In this document: positions 1 to 10,260 of the stretch, piece after piece
Layout of the letters: every line of letters starts with the position of its first letter
How positions within the stretch are numbered: position 1 is the stretch's first letter
Source: Rubrivirga sp.
GTDB lineage: Bacteria; Bacteroidota; Rhodothermia; Rhodothermales; Rubricoccaceae
Direction of reading: 5' to 3'
Assembly: GCA_012269805.1 (NCBI GenBank)
Contig: JAAXJP010000031.1
Location: 1-12,329, forward strand
Length of the DNA: 12,329 nucleotides
The notes under the pieces: generated by a model
Database searches by the model: none
Told to the model about the DNA's origin: nothing
The model's input: only the letters and a program-made list of their open reading frames with translations
Program-made: the position numbers and the translations under genes

Positions 1-405
1 GATGCGGAGCGCGCCCATGAGCATGCCCGGCACGATCTTGTCGCAGTTGGGGATGCAGACGAGCCCGTCGAGTTGGTGGGCCTCGGCGACGGTCTCGACC
101 GAGTCGGCGATGAGCTCGCGCGACGGCAGCGAGTAGCGCATCCCGAGGTGCCCCATCGCGATCCCGTCGTCGACGCCGATCGTGTTGAACTCGAAGGGGA
201 CGCCGCCGGCGGCGCGGACGGCGTGCTTGACCACCTTCCCGAAGCTCTGGAGGTGGACGTGCCCCGGGATGAGGTCGATGTACGAGTTGCAGACGCCGAT
301 GAACGGCTTGCCGAAGTCGTCGTCGGACTCGATCTGGCCGGTCGCGCGCAAGAGCGATCGGTGCGGCGCCCGCTCGAAGCCGGCCTTGACGGTGTCGCTT
401 CTCAT
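1..405 (-). CDS. ilvD: Dihydroxy-acid dehydratase IlvD, N-terminal part (cut by window edge)
   Basis: Dehydrates 2,3-dihydroxy-isovalerate and 2,3-dihydroxy-3-methylvalerate to the 2-oxoacids for valine, leucine and isoleucine; an Fe-S cytosolic enzyme. The first 135 residues are present and the gene continues past base 1. It opens with [20 protein letters not shown], the classic IlvD start, followed by [52 protein letters not shown] and [16 protein letters not shown]. The CxxxCDK motif carries the conserved cluster cysteine. The IPGHVH version groups it with E. coli/Firmicutes-type IlvD rather than the ITPCN-containing type. The ATG at 405 matches family N-termini. It is the third gene after leuB and leuA on the same strand, 78 bp behind leuA, so it is probably co-transcribed. 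No Shine-Dalgarno is seen. Identity is secure; only the C-terminal three quarters are unseen. Confidence 0.96.
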   Translation of the reverse strand, partial: MRSDTVKAGFERAPHRSLLRATGQIESDDDFGKPFIGVCNSYIDLIPGHVHLQSFGKVVKHAVRAAGGVPFEFNTIGVDDGIAMGHLGMRYSLPSRELIADSVETVAEAHQLDGLVCIPNCDKIVPGMLMGALRI

Positions 406-483
406 GGAGGGATGGGGGATGGAGGGATGAGGCATGGGGCGGGGCACAGGGATCGCGTCCCTCATGCCCCGTCCCCGATCCCT
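406..483 (-). other. leuA-ilvD spacer with direct repeats and a GC-rich hairpin
   Basis: The 78-bp gap between the leuA stop and ilvD start is low-complexity and rich in GGGATG-type words. The ten bases tggagggatg occur twice (405-414, touching the ilvD start codon, and 420-429). A strong potential stem joins 436-444 (ggggcgggg) with 467-476 (ccccgtcccc, one bulged base). A smaller stem sits inside it (448-460, aggga/tccct type). A stem-loop between cistrons could adjust ilvD expression relative to leuBA by processing or partial termination, or it could be a dispersed intergenic repeat. No T-run follows, so it is not a convincing intrinsic terminator. Confidence 0.5.
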
Positions 484-2097
<1,614 letters not shown>

Positions 2098-2102
2098 GGC
2101 GG

Positions 2103-3185
2103 TTAGGGGTGAGAGAGCGTAGGGGAGAGGACGGCGTCGGCGACGGCCGCGCCGACGTCGTCGGTCTGGGCGTCGCCGCCGAGGTCGGGCGTGAGCGGGC
2201 CGTCGGCGAGGACGGCGTCGACGGCGGTGCGGACGGCGGCGGCCGCCTCGGGCTCGCCGAGCGCGTCGAGCAGCATGGCCGCGCTGAGGATCGCGGCGAG
2301 CGGGTTCGCGAGGCCCCGCCCCGCGAGGTCGGGCGCGCTGCCGTGGACGGGCTCGAACAGGCCTGCGCGCCCACCGAGGCTGGCCGAGGGGAGCAGCCCG
2401 AGCGTGCCGGGCAGCGTCGCGGCGAGGTCCGAGAGCACGTCGCCGAACAGGTTGCCGGTCACGACCACGTCGAACCGGCGCGGGTCGCTGACGACCTGCA
2501 TCGCGGCGTTGTCGACGTAGAGGTGCTCGAGGGCGACCTCCGGGTACTCCTCGGCGCCGACGCGCGAGACCACGTCCCGCCACAGCGCCGACGACGCGAG
2601 CACGTTGGCCTTGTCGACCGACGAGACGCGCCCGTCTCGCTTTTCGGCCCACTGGAACGCGACCCGCGCGATCCGCTCGATCTCGGTGACCGAGTAGCGC
2701 ATCGTGTCGTAGGCCTCGGTCTCGGTCCGCTCGCGCGGCCGGCCGAAGTAGATCCCACCGGTCAGCTCGCGGACGATCAGGAGGTCGGTCCCGGCCACGC
2801 GCTCGGGCCGCAGCGGCGAGCGGGCGGCGAGCGTCTCGGAGACGGACACGGGCCGGAGGTTGGCAAACGCGCCGAGGCGCGCGCGGAGGCGGAGCAGCCC
2901 GCGCTCGGGCCGGAGGTCGGCCTCGACGCGGTCCCACTGCGGGCCGCCGACGGCGCCGAGGAACACGGCGTCGGCGTCGAGGCAGGCGTCGAGCGTGGCA
3001 CGCGGGAGCGGGTCGCCGGACGTGTCGATCCCCGCGCCGCCGACGGCGTACTCACCGGCCTCGATCCCGAACCCGAACGCGTCGGCGCTGGCGTCGAGCA
3101 CGCGGGCCGCCTCGGCGGTCACCTCCGGGCCGACGCCGTCGCCCGGGAGCAGGGCGAGCGTGTACGTGCGGGGGGCGCTGGACAT
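2103..3185 (-). CDS. leuB: 3-isopropylmalate dehydrogenase LeuB
   Basis: NAD- and Mg/Mn-dependent oxidative decarboxylation of 3-isopropylmalate to 2-oxoisocaproate, third step of leucine synthesis; soluble homodimer. 360 residues, the normal length. Family landmarks in order: [13 protein letters not shown] (start of the isocitrate/isopropylmalate dehydrogenase fold), [20 protein letters not shown] (substrate-binding arginines), [39 protein letters not shown] (catalytic Lys region), [27 protein letters not shown] (metal Asp pair) and [15 protein letters not shown] (NAD site). It is the first structural gene of leuB-leuA-ilvD. Its ATG is preceded by a 5' leader carrying a promoter, a Leu/Val-rich upstream peptide and hairpins, so it is likely controlled by branched-chain amino acid supply. 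leuC and leuD are not in the window. Confidence 0.97.
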   Translation of the reverse strand: MSSAPRTYTLALLPGDGVGPEVTAEAARVLDASADAFGFGIEAGEYAVGGAGIDTSGDPLPRATLDACLDADAVFLGAVGGPQWDRVEADLRPERGLLRLRARLGAFANLRPVSVSETLAARSPLRPERVAGTDLLIVRELTGGIYFGRPRERTETEAYDTMRYSVTEIERIARVAFQWAEKRDGRVSSVDKANVLASSALWRDVVSRVGAEEYPEVALEHLYVDNAAMQVVSDPRRFDVVVTGNLFGDVLSDLAATLPGTLGLLPSASLGGRAGLFEPVHGSAPDLAGRGLANPLAAILSAAMLLDALGEPEAAAAVRTAVDAVLADGPLTPDLGGDAQTDDVGAAVADAVLSPTLSHP

Positions 3186-3188
3186 CGG

Positions 3189-3242
3189 CGAGGGCTCGGG
3201 CTGCGACCAACCCAGGAGCGTGCGACGAATCAGCGAGCCTCG
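3189..3242 (-). promoter_or_regulatory. Hairpin ending just before the leuB start codon
   Basis: In the leuB transcript CGAGGCTCG (3242..3234) can pair with CGAGCCCTCG (3198..3189) with one bulged C. The 3' arm ends three bases before the leuB ATG, so the fold would lie over the ribosome-loading region. The 5' arm also resembles the GAGGCT segments of the upstream attenuator-like structure and could pair with segment A there (AGCCTC). It may couple leader folding to leuB translation, or act as the terminator-like structure; there is no U-run. Pairing is seen in sequence, function is inferred. Confidence 0.4.
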
Positions 3243-3255
3243 AGCCGGTCGGTGG

Positions 3256-3360
3256 GGTCAGCCTCCTACAAGGAGGCCGGTAAGGACGACGACCGGAAGG
3301 AACGCGGGGCGAACGGCCGCAGCCTCCGCCAGCGGGGCGGTCGGGAGAGCGAGGCTGAGG
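3256..3360 (-). promoter_or_regulatory. Attenuator-like set of mutually exclusive RNA hairpins
   Basis: Four transcript segments alternate between AGCCTC- and GAGGCT-type sequence: A CCTCAGCCTCGC (3360..3349), B GCGGAGGCTGCGG (3329..3317), C CCGGCCTCCT (3280..3271), D AGGAGGCTGACC (3267..3256). C:D forms a perfect 7-bp stem with a TGT loop (3277..3261). A:B gives 7 bp plus 2 beyond a bulge, B:C 8 bp with one G-U pair, and A:D 8 bp. The consecutive Val codons of the leader peptide end five bases before C, so a ribosome stalled there would cover C and block C:D. This is the logic of ribosome-mediated attenuation. Against a simple intrinsic terminator, no U-run follows C:D, so the output may be Rho-dependent or translational. 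Confidence 0.45.
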
Positions 3361-3374
3361 GCGAATGCGGTCAC
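3258..3374 (-). CDS. Putative Leu/Val-rich leader peptide of the leuB-leuA-ilvD operon
   Basis: A 38-residue frame with a GTG start and TGA stop, 72 bases ahead of leuB. It begins MTAFALSLALPTAPLAEA and ends AFLPVVVLTGLLVGG. In residues 26-38, eight of thirteen are Leu or Val, including three consecutive GTC Val codons (28-30). The third-position-T/A codons CTT (26, 31, 35) and GTA (36) look uncommon for this GC-rich genome. This composition recalls the ilv and leu leader peptides of enterobacteria, where ribosome stalling at branched-chain codons senses charged tRNA. The GTG lies about 38 bases after the -7 promoter element; AGAGG about ten bases upstream could be a weak ribosome site. It overlaps the attenuator-like pairing segments. 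Alternatives: a chance frame, or a tiny hydrophobic peptide without a regulatory role. Confidence 0.55.
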   Translation of the reverse strand: MTAFALSLALPTAPLAEAAAVRPAFLPVVVLTGLLVGG

Positions 3375-3412
3375 GCGAGGGCGCCTCTGTGCGAAGGCGC
3401 GTTGAAGAGAGC

Positions 3413-3445
3413 CCAACGTAGCGGCTTGCCTCGCCGAATGGCAAA
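3413..3445 (-). promoter_or_regulatory. Candidate promoter of the leu operon
   Basis: On the minus strand TTTG (3445..3442) and TACGTTGG (3420..3413) are separated by 21 bases. This fits the Bacteroidota housekeeping consensus, TTTG, about 19-21 bases, TAnnTTTG. It sits in the most AT-rich part of the intergenic region, 38 bases ahead of the leader-peptide GTG. Transcription would begin near 3406, giving a 5' UTR of about 220 bases before leuB. The -33 element falls inside a 10-bp palindrome that could be an operator. Confidence 0.42.
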
Positions 3446-3472
3446 GCTTTGTGAAGACCGGAAGGGCTTCCG
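3442..3472. promoter_or_regulatory. Two dyad-symmetric sites at the leu promoter, possible operators
   Basis: CAAAGCTTTG (3442-3451) is a perfect 10-bp palindrome that includes the -33 element. CGGAAGGGCTTCCG (3459-3472) has 6-bp arms around two bases. The word tgtgaag also occurs twice (3450-3456 and 3486-3492), 36 bp apart. Such symmetry at and upstream of a promoter is typical of transcription-factor sites, but no regulator gene is nearby and no specific family is recognised. Confidence 0.3.
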
Positions 3473-3609
3473 AATATTAAGATGATGTGAAGCATCCGGG
3501 GCGCGGTCCTCCCGAAGCGGCCAGGCAGAGGCTCGGGTCGACAGAGGCGCGGCCCGGCCGGCTCGCTCGAGGTTCATCGGAGGTGGACCTGGCCTTGCCT
3601 GACGGACGA
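3473..3609. other. Non-coding stretch between the leu promoter and the tkt terminator
   Basis: Apart from the second tgtgaag copy and AT-rich cgaatattaa at its left end, nothing recognisable is seen. A 68-residue minus-strand frame (3371-3577) crosses it, but it runs through the promoter and resembles no family, so it is not called. Confidence 0.5.
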
Positions 3610-3637
3610 GGGCGCCGCCCCGTGCGGAGCGACGCCC
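3610..3637 (-). terminator. Hairpin downstream of tkt, probable terminator
   Basis: About 31 bases after the tkt stop the transcript can form GGGCGTCGC / GCGGCGCCC, a 9-bp stem with one G-U pair and a ten-base loop. No U-run follows, so this is a GC-rich stem that may help termination or stabilise the 3' end rather than a canonical intrinsic terminator. Confidence 0.45.
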
Positions 3638-3668
3638 TGTCGACGTGTGGGACGTGGAGCCGGGCCGT

Positions 3669-5720
<2,052 letters not shown>

Positions 5721-5929
5721 GGAATCGGGAGAGGGGAGGGCGTCTGGGCAACCTACGGAGGGGGCGTCGCTTCGATCCCCTCGGCCGCCCTGTTCGCGCC
5801 GACTCCGCCCGCCTCGGGGCCGAGGCGGAGACGACCGGGGCACGTCGTGCGTTAGAGGCGCCGCCCGCGCCGCGGCGTATCTCCCGCGCCGTTCCTGCGT
5901 AGGCCCCCCGTCGCATTCGCCGTCCTCCC
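5721..5929. promoter_or_regulatory. Divergent intergenic region of tkt and the PBP gene, with a 20-bp dyad
   Basis: The 209 bp must hold promoters for both genes. Seen: ccgcctcgg gg ccgaggcgg (5809-5828), a perfect 9-bp inverted repeat near the middle; gcacg t cgtgc (5840-5850), a smaller one; TAGGTTGC on the minus strand (5755..5748) as a possible tkt -7 element; and TATCTCCCG (5878-5886) as a weaker possible -7 element for the PBP gene. No clear TTTG partner is found for either. The central dyad may be an operator or only GC-rich chance. Confidence 0.35.
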
Positions 5930-8839
5930 ATGCCCGAGCCCGCTCCGAAACCGGTCGCCTCGAAGCCCGCGCCGTCCCCCCCGGACGCCCCGCGCTGGCG
6001 CCGCACGCTAGCATGGATGTGGGCGAAGCTGGTCGCCCTCGCGACGTGGATCTGGACGCGCTTGCGGGCCGGCGGCCAGCGCGTCTGGTCGGAGGTCCGG
6101 AACGAGGAGAGCCCGCGCTCGACGCGCCTTCTGTGGGCGGCGGGCGGCGTGGCCGGCGCCGGCGCCGTGTTCGCCACGGCCGTCGGGATCCTGCTGTTCG
6201 GGTACACGCTCCTCTTGTGGCCGTTCACGCCGTCCGTCTCCGACCTCCGCGGCGCGCGCGAGATCTACCCCTCGACCGTCGTCTCGGCCGACGGGACGAC
6301 GCTGACGCGTTACGCCCGCCGCAACCGCGAGTGGAAAGGGTTGGACGAGATCTCGCCCCACGTCGTCGACGCGCTCGTCGCCACGGAGGACCGCCGGTTC
6401 CGCTCGCACGGCGGCATCGACCTGATCGGGTGGGGCTCGGTCGCCGTCGGCGCCGCGACGGGGCGCGGGCTCCGCGGGGCCTCGACGCTCACGCAGCAAC
6501 TCGCGCGGAACCTCTTCCCCGACGAGATCGGCAACTCCGCGTCGGTCACGCGGAAGCTCAAGGAGGGCATCACGGCGCTCAAGATCGAGCGGGTCTACAC
6601 GAAGGACGAGATCCTCGAGCTGTACCTCAACACCGTCCCGTTCCTCTACAACGCGCACGGGATCGAGATGGCGGCGCGGACCTACTTCTCGACCGACGCC
6701 GGCAGCCTCGACCGGCTCCAGGCGGCCACGCTCGTCGGGATGCTCAAGGGGACGTCGTCGTACAACCCGCGGCGGAACCCGGAGCGGGCGCTCGCGCGGC
6801 GCAACGTGGTCCTCGGGCAGATGGTGACGTACGGCGACCTCCCCGAGGCGGAGGCGGCTGCGCTCCGCGACGAGCCGATGGGCCTCCGCTTCGAGCGCCA
6901 GCCGATGCAGACGAGCCGCGCGCCCCACTTTACCGAGCACGTCCGGGTGTGGCTGGAGGACTGGGCCGACGACACCGGCCACAGCCTCTACGGGGACGGC
7001 CTCACGATCCACACGACGCTCGACTGGCGGATGCAGCAGGCCGCGCAGGAGTCGGCGCGGAAGTTCGGCGACGCGCTCCAGACCGTGGCCGACGTCGAGT
7101 GGGGGCGGGCGTCCGCCTCGACGCTCGGCCAGACGACGGCGCCGTACTACCGCGTGGCGTCGCAGACGGCGCCGTTCGAGCGGTTCTGGACGCTCCGCCG
7201 CGACGCCGCCAACGCGTTCATCCGAGACACCGAGGCGTACCGCCGCGCCGTCGCCGCGGGCGAGGCCGAGGACGCCGTGCTGGAGCGCTTGCGCAGCGAC
7301 CGGACGTTCCTCGACTCGCTCCGCCAGCACAAGATGCGGCTGGAGGTCGCGATGACGGCCGTCGACCCCGAGACGGGCCACGTCAAGGTGTGGGTCGGGA
7401 GCCGCGACTTCGAGCGGTCGGCCTACGACCACGTGGCGCGCGCGCGCCGCCAGCCGGGCTCGACGTTCAAGCCGTTCCTCTACGCCCGCGCGCTCGAGGA
7501 GGGCTTCCGCCCCGACGACACGCTCCCCGATCAGGAGGTGTCGATTGAGATGGACGACGGCGTGATCTGGCAGCCGACGAACGCGAGCGGGTCGGCCTCG
7601 GGGCAGGAGGTCAGCCTCCGCGACGGCCTCGTCTATTCCAAAAACACGATTGCCGCGCAGCTCGTCCAGGAAGTCGGCGCGCGGGACCTCGCGCGGACGG
7701 CCCGGCGCCTCGGCGTGCGGAGCGAGCTGGAGGCGGTCCCGTCGCTGGCCCTCGGCACGAGCGACGTGTCGCTGCTCGAGATGACGTCGGCCTACGCGGC
7801 GATCGCGGCCGGCGGCACGCGGCGCCCGCCGGTCGTCGTGACGCACATCACGGACCGCGACGGCAACGAGGTCGCCCGCTTCGAGCCCGAGGCCGACCGC
7901 GCGCTCGACCCGGACGTGGCCGTCACGCTCGTCGACATGATGCGCGGCGTGGTGGACCAGGGGACGGGCACGCAGGTCCGCACGGCGTTCGCGGCGCGCG
8001 GGGACCTCGCCGGCAAGACCGGCACCACCCAAGACGGCGCCGACGGTTGGTTTCTCCTCATGCGTCCCGACCTCGTGACCGGCGCCTGGGTCGGGTTCGA
8101 CGACCCGCGCGTCACGTTCCGCTCGTCGTACTGGGGGCAGGGCGGCCACAACGCGCTCCGCGTCGTGGGCGACTTCAACCGGGCGCTCCAGAGCGCGCGT
8201 CTCGTCGACACCGACCGGACGTTCCCGACGCCCGCCGAGGCGGAAGACGCCGGGCCGGGCCTCTGGGACCGATTCGCCCGGTGGGTCGGCGACGCGACGG
8301 CCGACTGGTTGGACGGCGCCGACGTCCCGGAGGACTACGGCCCGCGCACACCCAACCGCTCCGGCCCCGACATTGAGGACGAGATCGACGACTGGCCGGC
8401 GCCACGCCGCGACCGTGGCCAGCGCGACGACATCTACGCCGACAACGCCGACTGGCTCAACAGCGCCTGGGACGAGCTCGACCGGATCGACGACCCACTC
8501 CTCCGCGAGGCCGCCCGCGAGGTGCTCCGCGGCGCCGCCCGCGAGATCGCGCGGAACGGCTGGCGCGAGGGCTGGTCCGAGCGGATGGAGCGCGCTCAGG
8601 AGCGCGCGATGGCCCGCGCCCAGCGCGAGATCGAGCGAGAGATCGACGACGCCCTCACCGATATCGAGCCGTTCATCGACGAGTCCGCGGGCCCGTTCGC
8701 TGACGAACTGGACGGCGCGCCCGACGTCGAGACGACGCCCCTCGAGGAGGTGCCGGTCGCCCCGCCGCCGGCTGAGCCCGACCCGCGCTACCCGGGCCGC
8801 GAGCGCGTCCCCGACGCCGACGGTCGGATCGGCTGGTAG
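5930..8839 (+). CDS. mrcA: Class A penicillin-binding protein (PBP1A-type transglycosylase/transpeptidase)
   Basis: Bifunctional peptidoglycan synthase, anchored in the inner membrane with catalytic domains outside. 969 residues, longer than a typical 750-850. Order: Pro/Trp-rich cytoplasmic tail (1-65), membrane helix about 67-97, GT51 glycosyltransferase with [15 protein letters not shown] (catalytic Glu153), [14 protein letters not shown] (STLTQQ 185-190), RKLKE (208-212) and [10 protein letters not shown] (225-234), then transpeptidase with SxxK (Ser511 in PGSTFKPF), SKN (570-572) and KTGTT (from Lys696). All catalytic motifs are intact. After about residue 758 comes a 210-residue highly charged extension: [15 protein letters not shown], then Arg/Glu-rich helices (about 845-905) and a Pro/acidic end, with no recognised domain. 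The ATG at 5930 fits the tail-helix layout. The symbol is by family; ponA would serve equally. Confidence 0.93.
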   Translation: MPEPAPKPVASKPAPSPPDAPRWRRTLAWMWAKLVALATWIWTRLRAGGQRVWSEVRNEESPRSTRLLWAAGGVAGAGAVFATAVGILLFGYTLLLWPFTPSVSDLRGAREIYPSTVVSADGTTLTRYARRNREWKGLDEISPHVVDALVATEDRRFRSHGGIDLIGWGSVAVGAATGRGLRGASTLTQQLARNLFPDEIGNSASVTRKLKEGITALKIERVYTKDEILELYLNTVPFLYNAHGIEMAARTYFSTDAGSLDRLQAATLVGMLKGTSSYNPRRNPERALARRNVVLGQMVTYGDLPEAEAAALRDEPMGLRFERQPMQTSRAPHFTEHVRVWLEDWADDTGHSLYGDGLTIHTTLDWRMQQAAQESARKFGDALQTVADVEWGRASASTLGQTTAPYYRVASQTAPFERFWTLRRDAANAFIRDTEAYRRAVAAGEAEDAVLERLRSDRTFLDSLRQHKMRLEVAMTAVDPETGHVKVWVGSRDFERSAYDHVARARRQPGSTFKPFLYARALEEGFRPDDTLPDQEVSIEMDDGVIWQPTNASGSASGQEVSLRDGLVYSKNTIAAQLVQEVGARDLARTARRLGVRSELEAVPSLALGTSDVSLLEMTSAYAAIAAGGTRRPPVVVTHITDRDGNEVARFEPEADRALDPDVAVTLVDMMRGVVDQGTGTQVRTAFAARGDLAGKTGTTQDGADGWFLLMRPDLVTGAWVGFDDPRVTFRSSYWGQGGHNALRVVGDFNRALQSARLVDTDRTFPTPAEAEDAGPGLWDRFARWVGDATADWLDGADVPEDYGPRTPNRSGPDIEDEIDDWPAPRRDRGQRDDIYADNADWLNSAWDELDRIDDPLLREAAREVLRGAAREIARNGWREGWSERMERAQERAMARAQREIEREIDDALTDIEPFIDESAGPFADELDGAPDVETTPLEEVPVAPPPAEPDPRYPGRERVPDADGRIGW

Positions 8840-8900
8840 CGCTCGCCTCGGTGCCGGGGCGGGCCGGCTGGGCTAGGTTCGGGGGCCCTCCCCCTGGCCC

Positions 8901-10190
8901 ATGTCCGAGACCGATCCCGAGGCCGACGTCCGCGCGGCCATTCGCGCCCTCCTCCACGACTGGGTGGACGACTCGCCCGAGGCGACAGAGCGGTTCCTCA
9001 GCGCCGTCCGCCCGTCGTTCACCGGCTACGGCACCGGCCCCGGCGACTACTACGCCGACGCCGGCGAACTCCGCGAGATGGTCCGCCGCGAGCACGCGGG
9101 GATGTCGCACCCGTTCACGCTCGACGTGCCGTGGACGACGGTCCACCTGCTGGCGGACGACGCGGCTGTGGCGGTCGGCGAGATCGCCGTGACGATCGAG
9201 CTCCCCGACGAGACGATCGTCGAACGCCCGCGCTTCACGTTCGCGCTCCGCCACGAAGGCGACCGGTGGATGCTCGCCCACTTCCACTTCTCGGTCCCCG
9301 ACGCGATGCAGGAGGACCGGGGGACGATGAACGACCTCCTCGACACGCGGACGCGCCAGCTCCAGGCCGAGGTCGAGCGGCGAACGGCGGAGCTCAACGC
9401 GGCGGTCGAGGAGCTCCGGGCCGCACAGGCCCGGCTCGTCCAGCAGGAGAAGATGGCCAGCCTCGGGCAGCTCACGGCCGGGATCGCCCACGAGATCAAG
9501 AACCCGCTCAACTTCGTGACCAACTTCGCCGGCCTCTCGGTCGAGTTGGTCGACGAGCTGGACGAGACCGACGACGAGACGGAGCGGGCCGACCTCCTCG
9601 CCGACCTCCGGACGAACGCGGAGAAGATCCAGCGCCACGGCCGCCGCGCCGACGCCATCGTCCGCGCGATGATGGCGCACGCGCGGAGCGGCGGCGGCGA
9701 CCGCCGCGCGCTGGCGGTCGACACGCTCGTCGCCGAGTACGCCGACCTCGCGTGGCACGGCCTGAAGGCCCGCCGGCCCCACGCCCGCGTCGACCTCCGG
9801 CGGGAGCTCGGGGCCCTCGGCGTCGAGGTCGAGGCGTCGCCACAGGAGATCGGGCGCGTCCTCATCAACCTTCTCGACAACGCCTTCGACGCCGTCGCCA
9901 GTCGCGCCGAGGCGGAGGGCCCCGGCTTCGCGCCGACGGTCACCGTCTCGACGCGGCCGACGGACGGCGGCGTCGAGATCCGCGTCGCGGACAACGGGCC
10001 GGGCGTCCCGGAGGCCGAGCGGGGCCGCGTGTTCGAGCCGTTCTACACGACGAAGCCGACCGGCGAGGGGACCGGCCTCGGGCTCTCGCTGGCCCACGAC
10101 GTGGTCGCGCAGGGCCATGGCGGGACGTTGGAGGTCGAAGACGCCGAGGGCGAGGGCGCGGCGTTCGTGGTCACGCTCCCGAGGGCGTGA
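8901..10190 (+). CDS. Soluble sensor histidine kinase with N-terminal NTF2/SnoaL-like domain
   Basis: 429 residues. Residues 1 to about 140 look like an NTF2/SnoaL-type fold (helices starting VRAAIRALLHDWVDD, then strands ending FTFALRHEGDRWMLAHFHFS), a small cupped domain that often binds ligands; this is a pattern judgement. A coiled coil follows (about 145-190, RTRQLQAEVERRTAELNAAV), then the dimerisation/phosphoacceptor helix GQLTAGIAHEIKNPLNF with His197, and a HATPase domain with the N box (NLLDNAFDA, Asn323-Asn327), DNGPGVP, FEPFYTTKP and GTGLGLSL. All kinase boxes are intact. No membrane segment or signal peptide, so it senses a cytoplasmic cue. It starts 61 bp after the PBP gene; TAGGTTCG (8874-8881) may be its own -7 element. 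No response regulator is adjacent, so its partner is unknown. Confidence 0.9.
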   Translation: MSETDPEADVRAAIRALLHDWVDDSPEATERFLSAVRPSFTGYGTGPGDYYADAGELREMVRREHAGMSHPFTLDVPWTTVHLLADDAAVAVGEIAVTIELPDETIVERPRFTFALRHEGDRWMLAHFHFSVPDAMQEDRGTMNDLLDTRTRQLQAEVERRTAELNAAVEELRAAQARLVQQEKMASLGQLTAGIAHEIKNPLNFVTNFAGLSVELVDELDETDDETERADLLADLRTNAEKIQRHGRRADAIVRAMMAHARSGGGDRRALAVDTLVAEYADLAWHGLKARRPHARVDLRRELGALGVEVEASPQEIGRVLINLLDNAFDAVASRAEAEGPGFAPTVTVSTRPTDGGVEIRVADNGPGVPEAERGRVFEPFYTTKPTGEGTGLGLSLAHDVVAQGHGGTLEVEDAEGEGAAFVVTLPRA

Positions 10191-10260
10191 AGCGACCGGG
10201 GAGCGTGTGACCTCGACGTGCGGAGGCGCGGCTCTGGACGTGCCCACCACGATCCTCCCC

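Noticed and set aside
2098..2937. N-terminal extension of the leuA frame by 280 residues
   Set aside because: It runs antisense-like through leuB in another frame with no family similarity; the family start is at 2097.
3258..3374. Leader frame as a secreted or membrane small protein
   Set aside because: Its start looks a little like a signal peptide but has no basic N-region, and it ends in the hydrophobic Leu/Val run; position before leuB favours a regulatory peptide. Not fully excluded.
3186..3490. T-box or other known riboswitch in the leuB leader
   Set aside because: No T-box consensus or other known aptamer core was seen; the leader-peptide model explains the region better. A covariance-model scan would settle it.
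3371..3577. 68-residue minus-strand frame upstream of leuB
   Set aside because: It crosses the candidate promoter and palindromes and has no recognisable features; its stop merely overlaps the leader GTG.
5721..6014. 98-residue N-terminal extension of transketolase
   Set aside because: Arg/Gly-rich, absent from transketolases, and overlaps the PBP gene on the opposite strand.
6008..8149. 713-residue minus-strand frame opposite the PBP gene
   Set aside because: Antisense shadow; the plus strand carries all GT51 and transpeptidase motifs.
10117..10260. 48-residue upstream extension of the lipoprotein frame
   Set aside because: It overlaps the kinase 3' end and would bury the signal peptide; the lipobox demands the start at 10261.
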